This document shows, piece after piece, positions 1 to 10,969 of a DNA stretch of 64,000 nt. The position numbers were made by a program, and so were the translations under genes. This DNA comes from Viola odorata. Taxonomy: Eukaryota; Streptophyta; Magnoliopsida; Malpighiales; Violaceae. Below the pieces are notes generated by a model. That model worked only from the letters and a program-made list of their open reading frames with translations, was not told where the DNA came from and ran no database searches. The stretch spans positions 42,258,158 through 42,322,157 of the forward strand of contig OY829540.1 of the NCBI GenBank assembly GCA_963691705.1. Direction: 5' to 3'. Each line of letters starts with the position of its first letter. Position 1 is the first letter of the stretch.

Positions 1-2784
1 AGGTATAGATGCTTCAGGATTCGCGGCCAGCTTGGCAAGGTAATCGGCTTCAGCGTTTTCCTCTCGGGGAACGTGCTCGAAGCTGACTTGCATGCCCTCT
101 TTCTTTATTTCCACTAGTTCTCGCGTTACCTTAGAGAGGTATTGCACCATAATAGGTTCTCGAGCCTGAGAGTGTCCTGAGACCTGGTCAATTATCAGTT
201 TGGAGTCTCCACAAATTTTTAGACGCAGATCTCCTGTTTGGCCGGTATCGTGCCTTCCCTTTGAAGAAAACTCTCTTCCTATTCTGAGTCCAGCTAGCAA
301 CGCCTCATATTCAGCTGCGTTATTGGACAAAGGCTGCAAGATTTGAATAGCATACCGTATATGCATATCGTGCGGCCCGTTTATGAAGACTCCGGCCCCC
401 GCCAGTTCTTGGTTTTTGGCTCCGTCCACATGAACGATCCAAAGATCCGTATATGTTTCCGGGAATGGGAGATCCATATCGTTCCATTCCACTTCAGGTA
501 CACCACTCAAAGGGTCCTCTGTGAAAGTACACTCTGCTATAAAATCAGCAAGGACCTGAGCCTTTACGGATGGCCGGGACTGGTACCTCAAACCATATTG
601 TTCGAGTTCTAGGGCCCAGATCAGCATTCTTCCTGAAGATTCAGGCTTTCGAAATATCCTCTTCAAGGGTTGGTCTGTAAGTACAACGATGGGATAAGAC
701 TGGAAGTATCGGTCCATCTTGCGGGCGGCTTGTATAAGGGCGAACGCTATTTTCTCAATACGAGCATATCGTAGTTCCGCGTCCTTTAAGACATGACTCA
801 CGAAGTAAACTGGGCGATGAGTGTGGTTATCGTCACGAACAAGGACGGCGCTGACCACTTCGTCCGCCGCGCTCAAGTATAAGTATAGGGTATCGCCGGA
901 CTCGGGCCTTGTCAATAATAAATCAGATGATAAATAGTCTTTTAAGTCCACAAATGCTTGCTCACATTCTGGGGTCCACCCAAACGTGGCTTTCCGTCGT
1001 ATGACTTTGAAAAAAGGGAGGCACTTTTCTCCTTGCTTAGAGACGAATCGTCCCAGAGCGATAACGCGCCCCGTTAGCCTTTGCACTTCCTTAACGGTTC
1101 TCGGCGATATCATATCATGTATAGCTTTAACCTTGGAAGGATTAGGCTGGATACCTTTCTGGCTAACTACGTAGCCCAAGAACTTACCCTTCTGGTATGC
1201 AAACATGCACTTCCGGGGGTTTAGCTTCATGCGATACCTTTTCATTACATCAAAAACTTCCTTTAGATCCTGCAGGTGATCATGAAAATTCGCACTCTTC
1301 ACCAGTATGTCGTCAACATATGCTTCCACATTTCTCCCTATTTGTTCCTCAAAAATCTTATTTGCCATTCGCTGAAACGTGACCCCCGCGTTCTTTAGTC
1401 CAAATGGCATCGCTGTGTAGCAATACGTGGCTTTAGGAGTAAGGAAGGCGGTCTTCTCCTCATCCTCTAGGGCCATAGGGATTTGATGATATCCGGAATT
1501 GGCGTCCAATGAGCTTAGATACGCGTATCCAGCGGTTTGATCAACCAACTGATCTATGCGAGGAAGCGGGTAGCAATCCTTAGGACAAGTGTCGTTCAAG
1601 TCGATGAAGTCAATGCACATACGCCAGTCTCCATTGGGTTTAGGAACAAGAACCGGGTTGGCTAACCAAGTGGGATACTGTACTTCGCGAATGAAACCCG
1701 CGTCAAGGAGCTTTACAACCTCCTTTTCCACAGCCGACGCTTTTTTGGTGGAGAACGCCCGTCGTTTTTGCTGAACTGGCTTGACGTCAGGGTCAGCGTT
1801 AAGCCTGTGCTCGGCTATTTCTCGTGATATACCTGGCATATCGGCGGGCTTCCATGCGAAATTTCCTTGGCATTTGTTCAACAGCCGTGCCAGTTGAAGA
1901 TTTTCCGCTGGGCTGAGCTTATCGCTGACCAGGAAGCTAGCTCCCTCTTTGCCTATCACTGATACGGGTACCATCTTGTCAAGGGGTTGAGTGCGCTTTT
2001 CATCACCCTGCTCGTAGGGGTCTGCCGCTATACACACGTATCTATCGCAGCTTGTCTGGGTCATGAGCGAATAGCATTCTGCCGCCAGTTTCTGATCACC
2101 TTTTATCGATACCACCCCGTCCCAGGAGGGGTATTTCATCTTTAGATGTTTTTGTGATATCGCCGCTCCAAAGCGATTGAGGAAAGGCCGTCCGAGTATG
2201 ACGTTATAGGGCAGATTCAGATCCACAACAAGGAACAACAAATTCTCTGACCGTTTGTAAGTGTCTTCTTGGAAGTACACGGGTAAGGTGATTACTCCCG
2301 TAACAGGGATAGGGGTCCCATCCACTCCGACTATGGGTCTCTTACTAGGCGTTAACTCATCGTGGGGGCGTTTCATGAGGTTGTAAGCTTCCAGCGAAAA
2401 AAGGTTCACGGCACTCCCGTTGTCCACAAGAGTCCTTCTTATACCATGACTGGCGATGACAGGTGTGACTACCAAGGCGTCATTATGGGGGTAGATAACG
2501 CCTTTTTCATCCTCTTCTGAAAAGGATAAGATCATGCGGTCAAGTATGTCTATCGCTCCACCTTTCTTTGTCATGCCATCTCGCTTACGCTTTTCCCCTT
2601 TCGCCACCATCGACTGTTCTGATTCATCTGCGTAGGGGATCCCTCCCGCTATGATATTGATTATGGGGATGTCGTCGCCATCTATCGCGAAGGTTTCCAC
2701 ACCCTTTCCTTTGGGAGCGCTATCCGGCTGTGGGACTGGAGGGGGCCTTGGTCGTTCGTCTGCCGCTCTTCTTATCGGATTGTT
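1..2784 (-). CDS. pol: pol of element A: protease, RT, RNase H, second RNase H (partial)
   Basis: The frame reads open from 2784 to base 1, about 928 codons, in the same frame as gag. The aspartic protease site reads VDNGSA near 2430-2412, with DNG replacing the retroviral DTG. RT follows at about 1750-1060 with the catalytic AYVDD near 1320-1306. RNase H lies at about 940-560. The archaeal-type RNase H begins with IVHVDGAKNQ near 440 and shows ICGDSKLIIDQ near 215-180. Integrase would lie outside the window. This is one of only two pol frames here without visible damage, which suggests a younger insertion than its host element B. Confidence 0.85.
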
Positions 2785-4602
2785 TCAGGCATCTTCCCTT
2801 ACTTGAGTCGCAAATTCTCCCAGATATCCTTCCTCCACCAAGCGTTCTATCGCCCACTTTAATTCTCTGCAAGCCTCTGTGGAATATCCTCTGGCTTTAT
2901 GGAATTTACAGTAAGCGTTTTCTCTTCTGCCTAAAAGCACTCCAGGTTTCGTGGGTGCAGGATAACGGATAGGAAGATCTCGCTGTTCCGCTATCGCCAA
3001 GATCTCCGCTCTTGGTACATTCAAGAAGGGAAAATCCGGATCATACGCCCGATTTTTGTTAGCGTTCCCTTGACGCTGATGAGGGGAACTACCTTGTTTT
3101 CCTTTCGAGGAATTTCCTTTTTGCTTATCGTAGGTCTTTGGGATGTAATCTTTCCGTCAAGCGTAATCATCAGTGTAATGATCGTCAACCAGAGGATTTG
3201 CGGGAGCGGCAGGGATGTGAGGTGCCCCAGGCGGCATATTAAATGTTCTATTTCTATTTTCTTCTTCTTCCATTTTCGCATAATTATGGGCTTTAAGTCT
3301 TAGTGCGTCCAAGGATATTGGAGGATCCACCATCAATGCATCTTTCAGTTTTCCATAATGGCAGTTTCTTTTCAGAGCTTCTATGGTGAAATCAACGGTA
3401 ACGCCCGGCGTTAATGACATTTCTAGATCGAATCGACTGAGGAATTCTTTCAATGTCTCTTGGGGCTTCCGCTGTATGTCAAATAACGCCGCGGCAGATT
3501 TCCGAATTGGAATTGCTGTACTAAATCTGCTCCGAAATTTGGATTCCAACTGTGCGAAGTTACTAATGGATCCGCCAGGAAGACCTTCGAACCAAAGACG
3601 AGCAACTCCCGATAAGGTCATAACAAATATCTGACATAAAGCCGCATCACTGTGGGTTTGAAACTGGACGAAATCCTTCACTTTGTTGATGTGCGAAATA
3701 GGATCTTTAGTACCATCATAAGTATCAGCGGGAAGCTTCACTCGCCTGCTGACCCTGTGACGTCTTATATGACGACTGAAAGGGTGACCTGAGGTATCAT
3801 CAAGAATCTCACGCGCATGACGTGGGGGAGATATGTCTCCTTGTCGCCCTCCTTCCCTTGGTTCAGGTATATGATGTCGCCTGGGAGACCGACTGCGACT
3901 CCTGGGAGAACGACTTCGATATCTTCTGCTACTGGATCTTTCACTGTATACGGGAGATAAACTCCTGTTTGTTCCTTCCCTCCGTCCGGCCCAACGGTTC
4001 CTCAACGCCTCAAGCTGCCTGTCTTCCTACAGAAGAAGTCTTTGCGGCATTTGTGGTACATAAGCCTCTACTCCTCCTTGAGTGAGCTGTACGTGACCAA
4101 CCGGGGGATTTCCTGCGGATAAAGGCACTTGGGGGTTCTCTGGAAACAACAGGGGCAAAGGTCGATCAGCAACAATAGATGGTGTGAACATGACGCGAGG
4201 AGGAACGCTAGATCCAGAAGCACCAGGCGTGACTCTAGTGGCCATTTCAGTCAAATATTCCAAGCGGGCACGAAGGGCCGCTATTTCCATAGCAAAGGGA
4301 TTTTCATTGTTAAGCACAGATTCTTCCAAAAGAGGAGTATAAAGATCAGATCCCACCGTCTGTGATGAAGAAATGACCGTCTGTGAGGAGATAGATCCTC
4401 CGGCGATCCCGACCGAGAGGTCCAGAGGTCCCGAGATAGTCGATTGTGTCGTCATAGAGAGGTCAGCAGTAGCAAAAGGAAATAACCGCCTGCGAGTTGA
4501 GAAAGGAATATTGGAAAATGTAGACCGGTCTGGCTCCGATCTGGCTGTCATAACCGTTCCGATCTCCCAACTAAACAGAGCTTGGCTATTAAGGACGCTC
4601 AC
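2785..4602 (-). pseudogene. gag: gag of element A, interrupted by stop codons
   Basis: Structural Gag protein. The N-terminal part (4602-4030) is Pro/Ser rich. It is followed by an Arg/Ser-rich stretch (about 4000-3880) and the retrotransposon Gag core (about 3770-3290; motifs VARLWFEGLP and FLSRFDLEM). Near 2910-2860 there is a zinc-knuckle-like segment (YCKFHKARGYSTEACRELK). One reading frame covers the whole region. It is broken by TAG at 4027-4029 and TGA at 3157-3159, and a further TGA at 2785-2787 separates it from pol. Each stop is one C-to-T change from a sense codon (CAG or CGA), and no frameshift is seen. Whether the 2785 stop is damage or a real gag/pol boundary is unclear. Confidence 0.8.
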
Positions 4603-4616
4603 TTAATACACCAAAG

Positions 4617-4634
4617 CTCTCAATGAAAGCACCA
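4617..4634 (-). other. Candidate primer binding site of element A
   Basis: Two bases inside the LTR end the minus strand reads TGGTGCTTTCATTGAGAG. The TGG start and the position are those expected of an LTR-retrotransposon primer site. It is not the common initiator-Met type, and I cannot name the priming tRNA. Confidence 0.45.
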
Positions 4635-4636
4635 TT

Positions 4637-5172
4637 TGATAAGATCCGAGATCTCTTCGGGTCGGAAACGGTTGCTACAGCTAGTCGGAGGGGAAGCGAT
4701 CGGCGTCGGAGGTACCTGCAAAGCGCCGGAGGGGGACTCCGGCGTAGACACTCCGATGCTTAAGTCAGTTCGGGTTTTCAGAATGGTAGAGGTTCTCTAA
4801 GATGATCTCGATCTTACCTTCTGTTTGGAAAGATGGGGGTATTTATAGGCCAAAGTTGGCGATACCTGACAGCGATAAGGGTGCAGCGATAAGCATCGTC
4901 CGAAGTCATCGCTTCCGGCGATAATAGGTAAGCCATCGCGGGCGATAATCACGTAAGGCCTATCAGGAGCGGCATCCTCTCCGTTTCCCTAGGATGGGAT
5001 GACGCCGTGCGCGTAAAGATGCATGAGATCCCCCCCCCGCTGAAGTCGACCATCCTAGGAATGTCCGCCGGCCCGGGCGATAGGTTGGTTTTTCAGGGAA
5101 GCGTATAGAAACTCGTCAAGGATAGATGCCGTAGCTACAATATTGCCGTCAGGAGCAATCCAGTTGTTATCA
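4637..5172 (-). repeat. 5' LTR of element A
   Basis: On the minus strand this 536-bp segment starts TGATAACAAC and ends CTTATCA, and is followed two bases later by a primer-site-like sequence. A TATA-type box (CCTATAAAT) lies at 4841-4849. The presumed U3 part repeats the short word GCGATAA several times between 4860 and 4955. The TG start is fixed by the abrupt loss of integrase similarity at 5172-5173. The partner LTR is not in the window, so neither LTR identity nor target duplication can be tested. Confidence 0.7.
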
Positions 5173-6418
5173 GATATAATTGTGCATGGCAGATAGTGGC
5201 CAAGCGCTTTTCGGGAAGGAGGTTCAGCTGCTTGTACCTCACTATTGCCCAATCTGATTCTTCTACTTCAGACTCTGCCAGAATTCTGAGAGAAGGGATT
5301 TCTACCTCAAGAGGAATTACGGCTTCCATGTCGTAAACTAATGAGTAGGGAGTTGCCCCTGTAGACGTGCGGGTTGCTATTTGGTAAGCATATAGTGCGA
5401 AGGGAAGCATGTCATGCCAATCTTTGTGAGTGATTACCATATTTTGGATGATCCTCTTCAGGTTTTTGTTTGCTGCTTCGACTGCGCCATTCATCTTTGG
5501 TCGATATGGTGACGAGTTTCGGTGCTTCACCTTCCAACGTTGGCAAAGATCGTCGATCATCTTCCCGTTGAGATTGGTGCCGTTGTCCGTGATGATGGTT
5601 TCTGGGACCCCATGATGGCAAATGATGTTCCTCTCAATGAATCGCATGGTCATTTTCTGTGTGATGTTGGAGTAAGAGGCGACCTCTACCCACTTGGTGA
5701 AGTAGTCGATTGCTACAAGGATGAAGCGATGGCCATTAGAGGTTGTTGGGTGAATTTGGCCGATGATGTCGATTCCCCACATCGCAAAAGACCAAGGCGA
5801 TGTCATGCTGAAGAGAGGGGCTGGAGGGACATGGAGATGGTCCGCGTAGATTTGACATTTGTGGCACTTCCGGAAATAGTCGATGTAATCTCGTTCGATG
5901 GTGAGCCAAAAATAATCTTGCCTCATTATCTGTCTTGCCATCATATGCCCACTTGCGTGCGTGGAACAAACCCCTTCGTGGATCTCCGTTATGATTCTCT
6001 TTGCCTCGGCCATGGTGAAGCAATGAAGCAAAGCTCCATCAGCTCTCCTCTTATACAGAACTTCACCGTCGAGGTAGAAGTCTAGCGCTAAGCATTGGAG
6101 GGTCTTTTTGCTAACCCGACTTGCCCCCGGTGGATACTCCCAATTTCTGATGAATCGTACTAAGTCGTGGAACCAAGGCTTACCATTGGGTTCCTCTTCT
6201 AAGCTACGCAGCATGCCGGAGTTTCCTTTACTTCTACCCTCAGAGACTGAAGCATTACTTCGCACTCTAACTTGAACATCGATGCCAATGTGGCTAATGC
6301 GTCTGCGAAGCGGTTCTTTTCTCTGTCGACTCAGTCGAACTTGGTTTCCTCGAATTCCCGTGTGAGTTGGGTGAGTAACTTTTGGTAAGGGATGAGCTTG
6401 GAATCCCGTATCTGTCAT
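5173..6418 (-). pseudogene. Integrase of element B, cut by element A
   Basis: DDE integrase that would join retroelement DNA to the genome. The zinc-binding HHCC module is visible (GVCSTHASGHMM, then CHKCQIY). The catalytic acidic residues sit in WGIDIIG, IITDNGTNLN and GAVEAANKN. The C-terminal GPY-type region is missing because element A starts after CHAQLY at 5173, so the last residues of the computed frame (5135-5172) are LTR of A. A frameshift near 6415 separates it from the RNase H region. Its paralogue in element C lies on the opposite strand at 13285-13975. Confidence 0.85.
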
Positions 6419-6735
6419 AGATTCTGGGCTTGGTAAATGACGAGTGCTGAATCACCGAAGATTCGGAGCTTCTTTACTTTTAGGTCGATTGCGGCCGTCA
6501 GACCGTTGATACATGCCTCGTACTCGGCGATGTTATTGGTGCATGGGAAGTTCAATTTGCATGCTATGGGGAATTGACGGCCATCTGGGGCTATGACCAT
6601 GGCTCCCACTCCCTTGCCCAAGAGGTTCACCGCACCGTCGAAGAACATCGTCCACCAATCATCTTCTCGGAGATCTTCTGCAATCTCATCTTCAACCACT
6701 ATGATGTCCTAATCGAGGAAGTCGAAGCTCAACGA
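6415..6735 (-). pseudogene. Archaeal-type RNase H of element B
   Basis: Second RNase H domain, diagnostic of the Tat lineage. Motifs in order are WWTMFFDGAVN, NNIAEYEACINGL and IFGDSALVIYQ. Two stop codons (TAG near 6710 and TAA near 6739) lie between it and the preceding RT-linked RNase H, and a TAG at 6415 ends it just before the integrase frameshift. It is non-functional as found. Confidence 0.8.
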
Positions 6736-6738
6736 GTC

Positions 6739-8127
6739 TTACTCGTCCGAGGTATGATCAGCCAAGTGATCGGCGAGGGCACTTACCTTAACCGCTTTCC
6801 GGGTTACATAGATGATCTCATGCTCGGCTAATAAGACTTGCCATCTACAAATGCGACTTGACAGGTACGGCTTTTCGAAGATGTACTTCAAGGGATCCAT
6901 GCGAGAGATTAGCCATGTCGTGTAATACAACATGTACTACCGGAGCCTTCGGGCGCACCATGCTAGGGCGCAACAGGTTCGTTCTAACATGGAGTAGCGT
7001 ATCTCACACTTGTTGAATTTTTTGCTGAGGTAGTAGATGGCTTGTTCACGCCTTCCTGACTCGTCGTGCTATCCCAAAATGCAGCCCATGGCACTAGCCG
7101 TGACTGTCAGGTACATGAGTAAGGGACATCCTAGTGTCGGGGGAACTAGTACCGGTGGGCTTTGCAGATATGTCTTGATTTTCTCAAAAGCTTTCTGGCA
7201 GTCTTCATCGCATTCTGCATCTCCGTGTTTCCTTAGCATTTTAAACATCAGCTCGCAAGTAAGTGATAACTGGCTGATAAAGCGAGCGATGTAGTTGATA
7301 CGTCCTAAGAAGCTTCGTACTTCTGTTTCGGTGCTAGGAGCGGGTAGCTCTTGAATTACTTTTATCTTATCAGGATCCACTTCTATGCCTTTGTTGCTGA
7401 CGATGAATCCTAACAACTTTCCGGAGGTCACTCCAAAGGTGCACTTAGCTAGGTTTAGCCGTAGCTGAAATTGCCTCAACCTTTCGAATACCTTCTTCAG
7501 GATGTCTACATGATCTTGCATGCCGCGAGATTTGGCTATCATGTCGTCGACATATATTTCCAATTCTTTATGCATCATGTCATGGAAAAGGGTGACGGCA
7601 GCACGTTGGTACGTGGCTCCTGCATTTTTTAATCCAAAGGGCATCACTTTGTAGCAGAAGGTTCCCAAGGGCGTGATGAAGGTCGTCTTTTCACTATCCT
7701 TGGGTGTCATCTTGATCTGATTGTACCCCGAAAATCTATCCATGAAGGAGAACATGTCATTTCTGGCGGCACTATCGACCAAGATGTCGATATGGGGAAG
7801 AGGGAAGTCGTCCTTAGGGCTGGCTCGATTGAGGTCCCGAAAGTCCACGCACATGCGAACTTTCCCATCCTTTTTGGGTACTGGCACTATGTTGGCGATC
7901 CATTCTGGGTACTCGGCAACTCTCAAGAAACCCGCGTCTAGTTGCTTGGTAACTTCTTCTTTGATTTTCAGAAGGATGTCTGGATGCATCCTCCGAAGTT
8001 TTTGCTTGATAGGCTTAAACTCAGGTTTTAATGGAATGCGATGCTCGACTATCCCAGGATCAAGACCTGGCATGTCGGCGTATGACCATGCGAATACGTC
8101 CGAGTAGTCTTTGAGGAGAGAAATCAA
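6739..8127 (-). pseudogene. Reverse transcriptase and RNase H of element B
   Basis: RT occupies 8127 to about 7200, with FAWSYADMPGLDP, the VPVPKKDGKVRMCVDFRDLN segment, FMDRFSGYNQI and the intact catalytic YVDDMIAKS. The linked RNase H carries TAG codons at 7069 (after CILG) and near 6934 (after ARRLR). Both fall where the family normally has Gln, so each is a CAG-to-TAG change. A frameshift near 8124 disconnects RT from the upstream segment. Confidence 0.85.
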
Positions 8128-8702
8128 CCTCTCTGGGTCGTATCCAAGGTAGTTCCAATCTTAACCAGCTTCTGATTCTCATTGCTTGCCCCCAAATTTA
8201 CTTCGTCCAATTCCTCCCGATGAGGGGTTATTTCCTTTTCTGAACTTTCTAGCAAACGGGCCAGTTCGTCGGAGATTTCGGCTTTATCTTCAGTCGTAGC
8301 GATGATTTCTTCGCTAGTAAAGACATAGGTTTTATCAAGACAATCCGAATTAACATTCATCCTGAAATTAAAATGCGAAAAGAAGAGATGCGTAAAATGA
8401 GATTTGCATATATATTTGATTTTTAACAAAAGGGGAACGTGAGTTCCTACAAAAATGTTTTCGTGAGAAAACGTGCAAACGTATATTTTTCTAAAAAGGA
8501 GTAATTACAGAGAGACATCCGGAAGCATAGTGATGGTCCAGTTGCACACAGACTCCCCTGACTCCTTTATGAAAATGACTGAACTAGGCGACGACTCTTC
8601 TTCACCCAGAGTGCAAATACGGAGGTCTGATACCCTGATCGGATTTCCATTAATGGTTTCGGCCGTGAAGGGGAACGTGGTTCTGATATTGGGGATTGGC
8701 AT
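8124..8702 (-). pseudogene. Protease-RT linker of element B, two exons
   Basis: Two coding pieces flank the proposed intron. The upstream piece (8702-8509) begins MPIPNIRTTFPF and the downstream piece (8361-8124) reads MNVNSDCLDKTYVF and is acidic. Joining them across the intron keeps one frame, with the junction codon split after its second base. The downstream piece leads into RT through an LVKIGTTLD motif, which is the usual position before the RT fingers in Tat elements. A frameshift at about 8124 and another near 8743 damage the two ends. Confidence 0.6.
8362..8508 (-). other. Putative spliceable intron between protease and RT in element B
   Basis: On the minus strand a GTAATT donor at 8508 and a pyrimidine-rich acceptor ending TTTTAATTTCAG at 8362 bound 147 AT-rich bases. 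Without splicing the frame stops at once (TAA at the donor). With splicing the frame continues into the downstream exon. Ogre elements are known to carry an intron between protease and RT, so the position fits. No transcript evidence is available. Confidence 0.65.
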
Positions 8703-8742
8703 TTTGCCCTCTGGCGCAGAACGTCCAAAATAGCTTAGCCAG

Positions 8743-9657
8743 CTACTTTTCTTTCTTTTCTTGGGTAATCCTGGCGAAATCGGCCTTGCTGGGTTGGTAC
8801 CCTAACCCAAAGTGGTCTCCAAAGCTCTTCGGAGGTACCCAACCTTTTGATCCTTGTAACTCGGCCCCGAGCCGTTTCCCCAATTGGAAGCTTCCCTCTA
8901 CTAGTGACTTAGTTGTTGTTTCAGCTATCTCAGACTTTGAGGCTTCGCAAACGGGTGATCCTTCCTCGATCCAATCCGCGTTGACGATTTCGAAGGATTG
9001 GAAAGAACTCTCCAAGGTTTCAGCAGTTTCGATGTAAGGCACGGATGCATGCTTGGCTAAGATCAAGGCTTCTTCTGCCTTTATTGTGACGAGGGCATTG
9101 TCCTTGACGTATTTAAGGTACTGATGCAGGGAAGATGGGACGGCTCCCGCTGAATGGATCCAAGGCCGTCCTAGAAGTATGCTGTAAGCGGGTTGGATTT
9201 CCATGATCTGGAACGTCAAGGCGAAAGTGTGGGGCCCGATGACCATATCCAACTCAAAGTTCCTGATGATCTCTCGAGTGGTGCCATCGAAATCCCTAGC
9301 CATCATTCCGTTGGGTTTCATATGAGAGAAATCGACTGGCAATTGTTCGAGGACATGCCTGGGCATGACATTAAGTGTGGACCTATTGTCGATTAGGGCC
9401 TTTGCTATGACGTGTCCCTTGCATTCTACCGTGATGTGTAGGACCTTGTTGTGATCTCTTCCCGAGGGGTCGATCTCTCCTTCAGAGAAGGAAATGCTGC
9501 TTAAGGCTTGAATTCTTCCGACGAGGTTTTCCACCCCTTCCGTGGTGATATCCTTAGTCACGAAGGCTTGCTTCAAGACTTTTAAGAGAGCTTGGCGATG
9601 CGGCTCTGAACTAAAGATCAGCTCCATGATGGAGATGCGAGTCGGGGTTTTCTTTAG
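8743..9657 (-). pseudogene. Aspartic protease region of element B
   Basis: Would cleave the Gag-Pol polyprotein. The fold is recognisable (ALIDNRSTLNVMP near 9410-9370, then YSILLGRPW near 9195-9165). The catalytic motif reads Asp-Asn-Arg, whereas relatives have Asp-Asn-Gly or Asp-Ser/Thr-Gly, so the flap-facing glycine is lost. The frame is the same as the zinc-knuckle region upstream, separated only by a TAG at 9658. It ends at a TAG at 8743, after which the linker is in another frame. Confidence 0.75.
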
Positions 9658-10953
9658 CTATTCGATGATGCTGAACTCGCTCTGCTTCATGATCTTGAGG
9701 AACTCAGCTGTCTCGTCCTCGGTTACAGGTTTGCTCAAACCTTGCGTCTCCTCTATCATCTCTTCCCGGATCACAGGGTTTTTCCCTTTGGCTTGCCGTT
9801 GCTTCTCTACTTCCTCCGAGATGTAACATCGTCTGGTGCAGGTCATGCCCCCGATATGAGAGGCTTCACCGATAGCGAGTCCGGTTGGTGTGACTACAGG
9901 AGGGGTGGTGACCACCGTGTATCCGTAGTTGAATGGGACCGCGTGTAAGTCTCGGCTAGGAGTATTCACAGCTAATGTGAAAACTACTTTGCGTGGGGTC
10001 GTGGCTGCATCCCCTGTTTGGGCTACATATTTAAAGGAATACGGTGCTGGAGAGTTGTCCTCGATGACATTGTTTGCTCCTCGGGTTTTCCCTTCGGTTT
10101 GAATGATCCCGAATGTTGTGAGTTGCTTGACTTTCTGCCGAAAAAGTCTGCAATCTTGGATTTCGTGCTTACTTTCCCCTTGGCAAAATAGGCATTGGGC
10201 CTGATTATTCCCCGGGAATGGTAGATATGCGTTGTTAGCTAATGCGAAGAACAGTTCTTCATTGGGTACTTCCTCCATTGAAGGGTGAGAATCGTTGATT
10301 CCTCTGGAGAGAATACCGTTCACCTCAGGATTATGGTGTGGCAGAAGACTGGTCGTCACATCAGGATTCTTGGCTAAACCTTCGGAAGAGATTCGTCCTT
10401 GTTTGGTTAGGTGCTCGACCTTCTCTCTGAAGGTGTAACAGTCTTCCAGGGAATGTCCTCGTGTTCCGGCGTGATATTCGCAGTTAACCTTTGGATCATA
10501 CCAGCTAGGGTAAGGAGTTGATTGAGGCGAGAGCGGGGATGGTGTAATCTGCCCGTCTGCCAAGAGGCTTGCGTAGATCTCTTTCAAAGGAAACGGAGGG
10601 AGTGACCACATTGGTGAAGGGTATGACTCGGAGTCCGAGGATTCCCAAGAGGGTAGTATGGGCACTGTGCTAGAATGGGAGGGTGGTGCCGAATACCTGA
10701 TGAGGTAATCGAACTTCCTGGAAGGCTGGCCCAAGGTGTCAATCTCGCGGTCGCCCTCATCGAGGCCCGTGGAGAACCGTTTGCACGACGAAGTCGATCT
10801 TTTCTTTTGGATGATTGGGAGCGGGGTTCCTTCGGAGTGAGGTGGGATCGAAAATCCTTCTCTGATGGCGTTGATGGATCCTTCCCCGTGGGTCACTTTC
10901 TGGGTTTGTATTACTCCGAGAGTTGAGAGTTGTCTCACCTTTCCTGCGAACAA
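9658..10953 (-). pseudogene. Gag C-terminal zinc-knuckle region of element B, second copy
   Basis: Carries CEYHAGTRGHSLEDC and then CLFCQGESKHEIQDC, two zinc-knuckle-like modules. The flanking text (PYPSWYD, then EGLAKNP, then FGIIQTEGKTRG) mirrors the segment encoded just upstream at about 11430-10860, so this looks like one unit of a tandem duplication. The C-terminal part (10000-9700) links to the protease. A frameshift near 10960 lies between the two copies. Confidence 0.7.
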
Positions 10954-10969
10954 CTCTCAGCTTTGGATC

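Larger units (their letters stand above)
1..5172 (-). mobile_element. Element A: Tat-lineage Ty3/gypsy retrotransposon, 5' part
   Basis: Read on the minus strand the order is LTR, primer site, gag, protease, RT, RNase H, then a second RNase H-like domain, and the coding frame runs off the left edge. A second, archaeal-type RNase H after RT-RH is known to mark the Tat lineage (Tat/Ogre/Retand). The right end at 5172 begins with TG and interrupts the integrase gene of element B directly after a CHAQLY motif. An uninterrupted cousin of that integrase at 13.3-13.98 kb continues past the same point, so A is an insertion into B. Its 3' half and second LTR lie outside the window. Confidence 0.85.

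Noticed and set aside
5027..5040. Run of C/G as a structural element
   Set aside because: A simple homopolymer in an LTR, with no supporting structure.
5522..6085. 187-codon plus-strand open frame
   Set aside because: Shadow of the integrase gene on the opposite strand.
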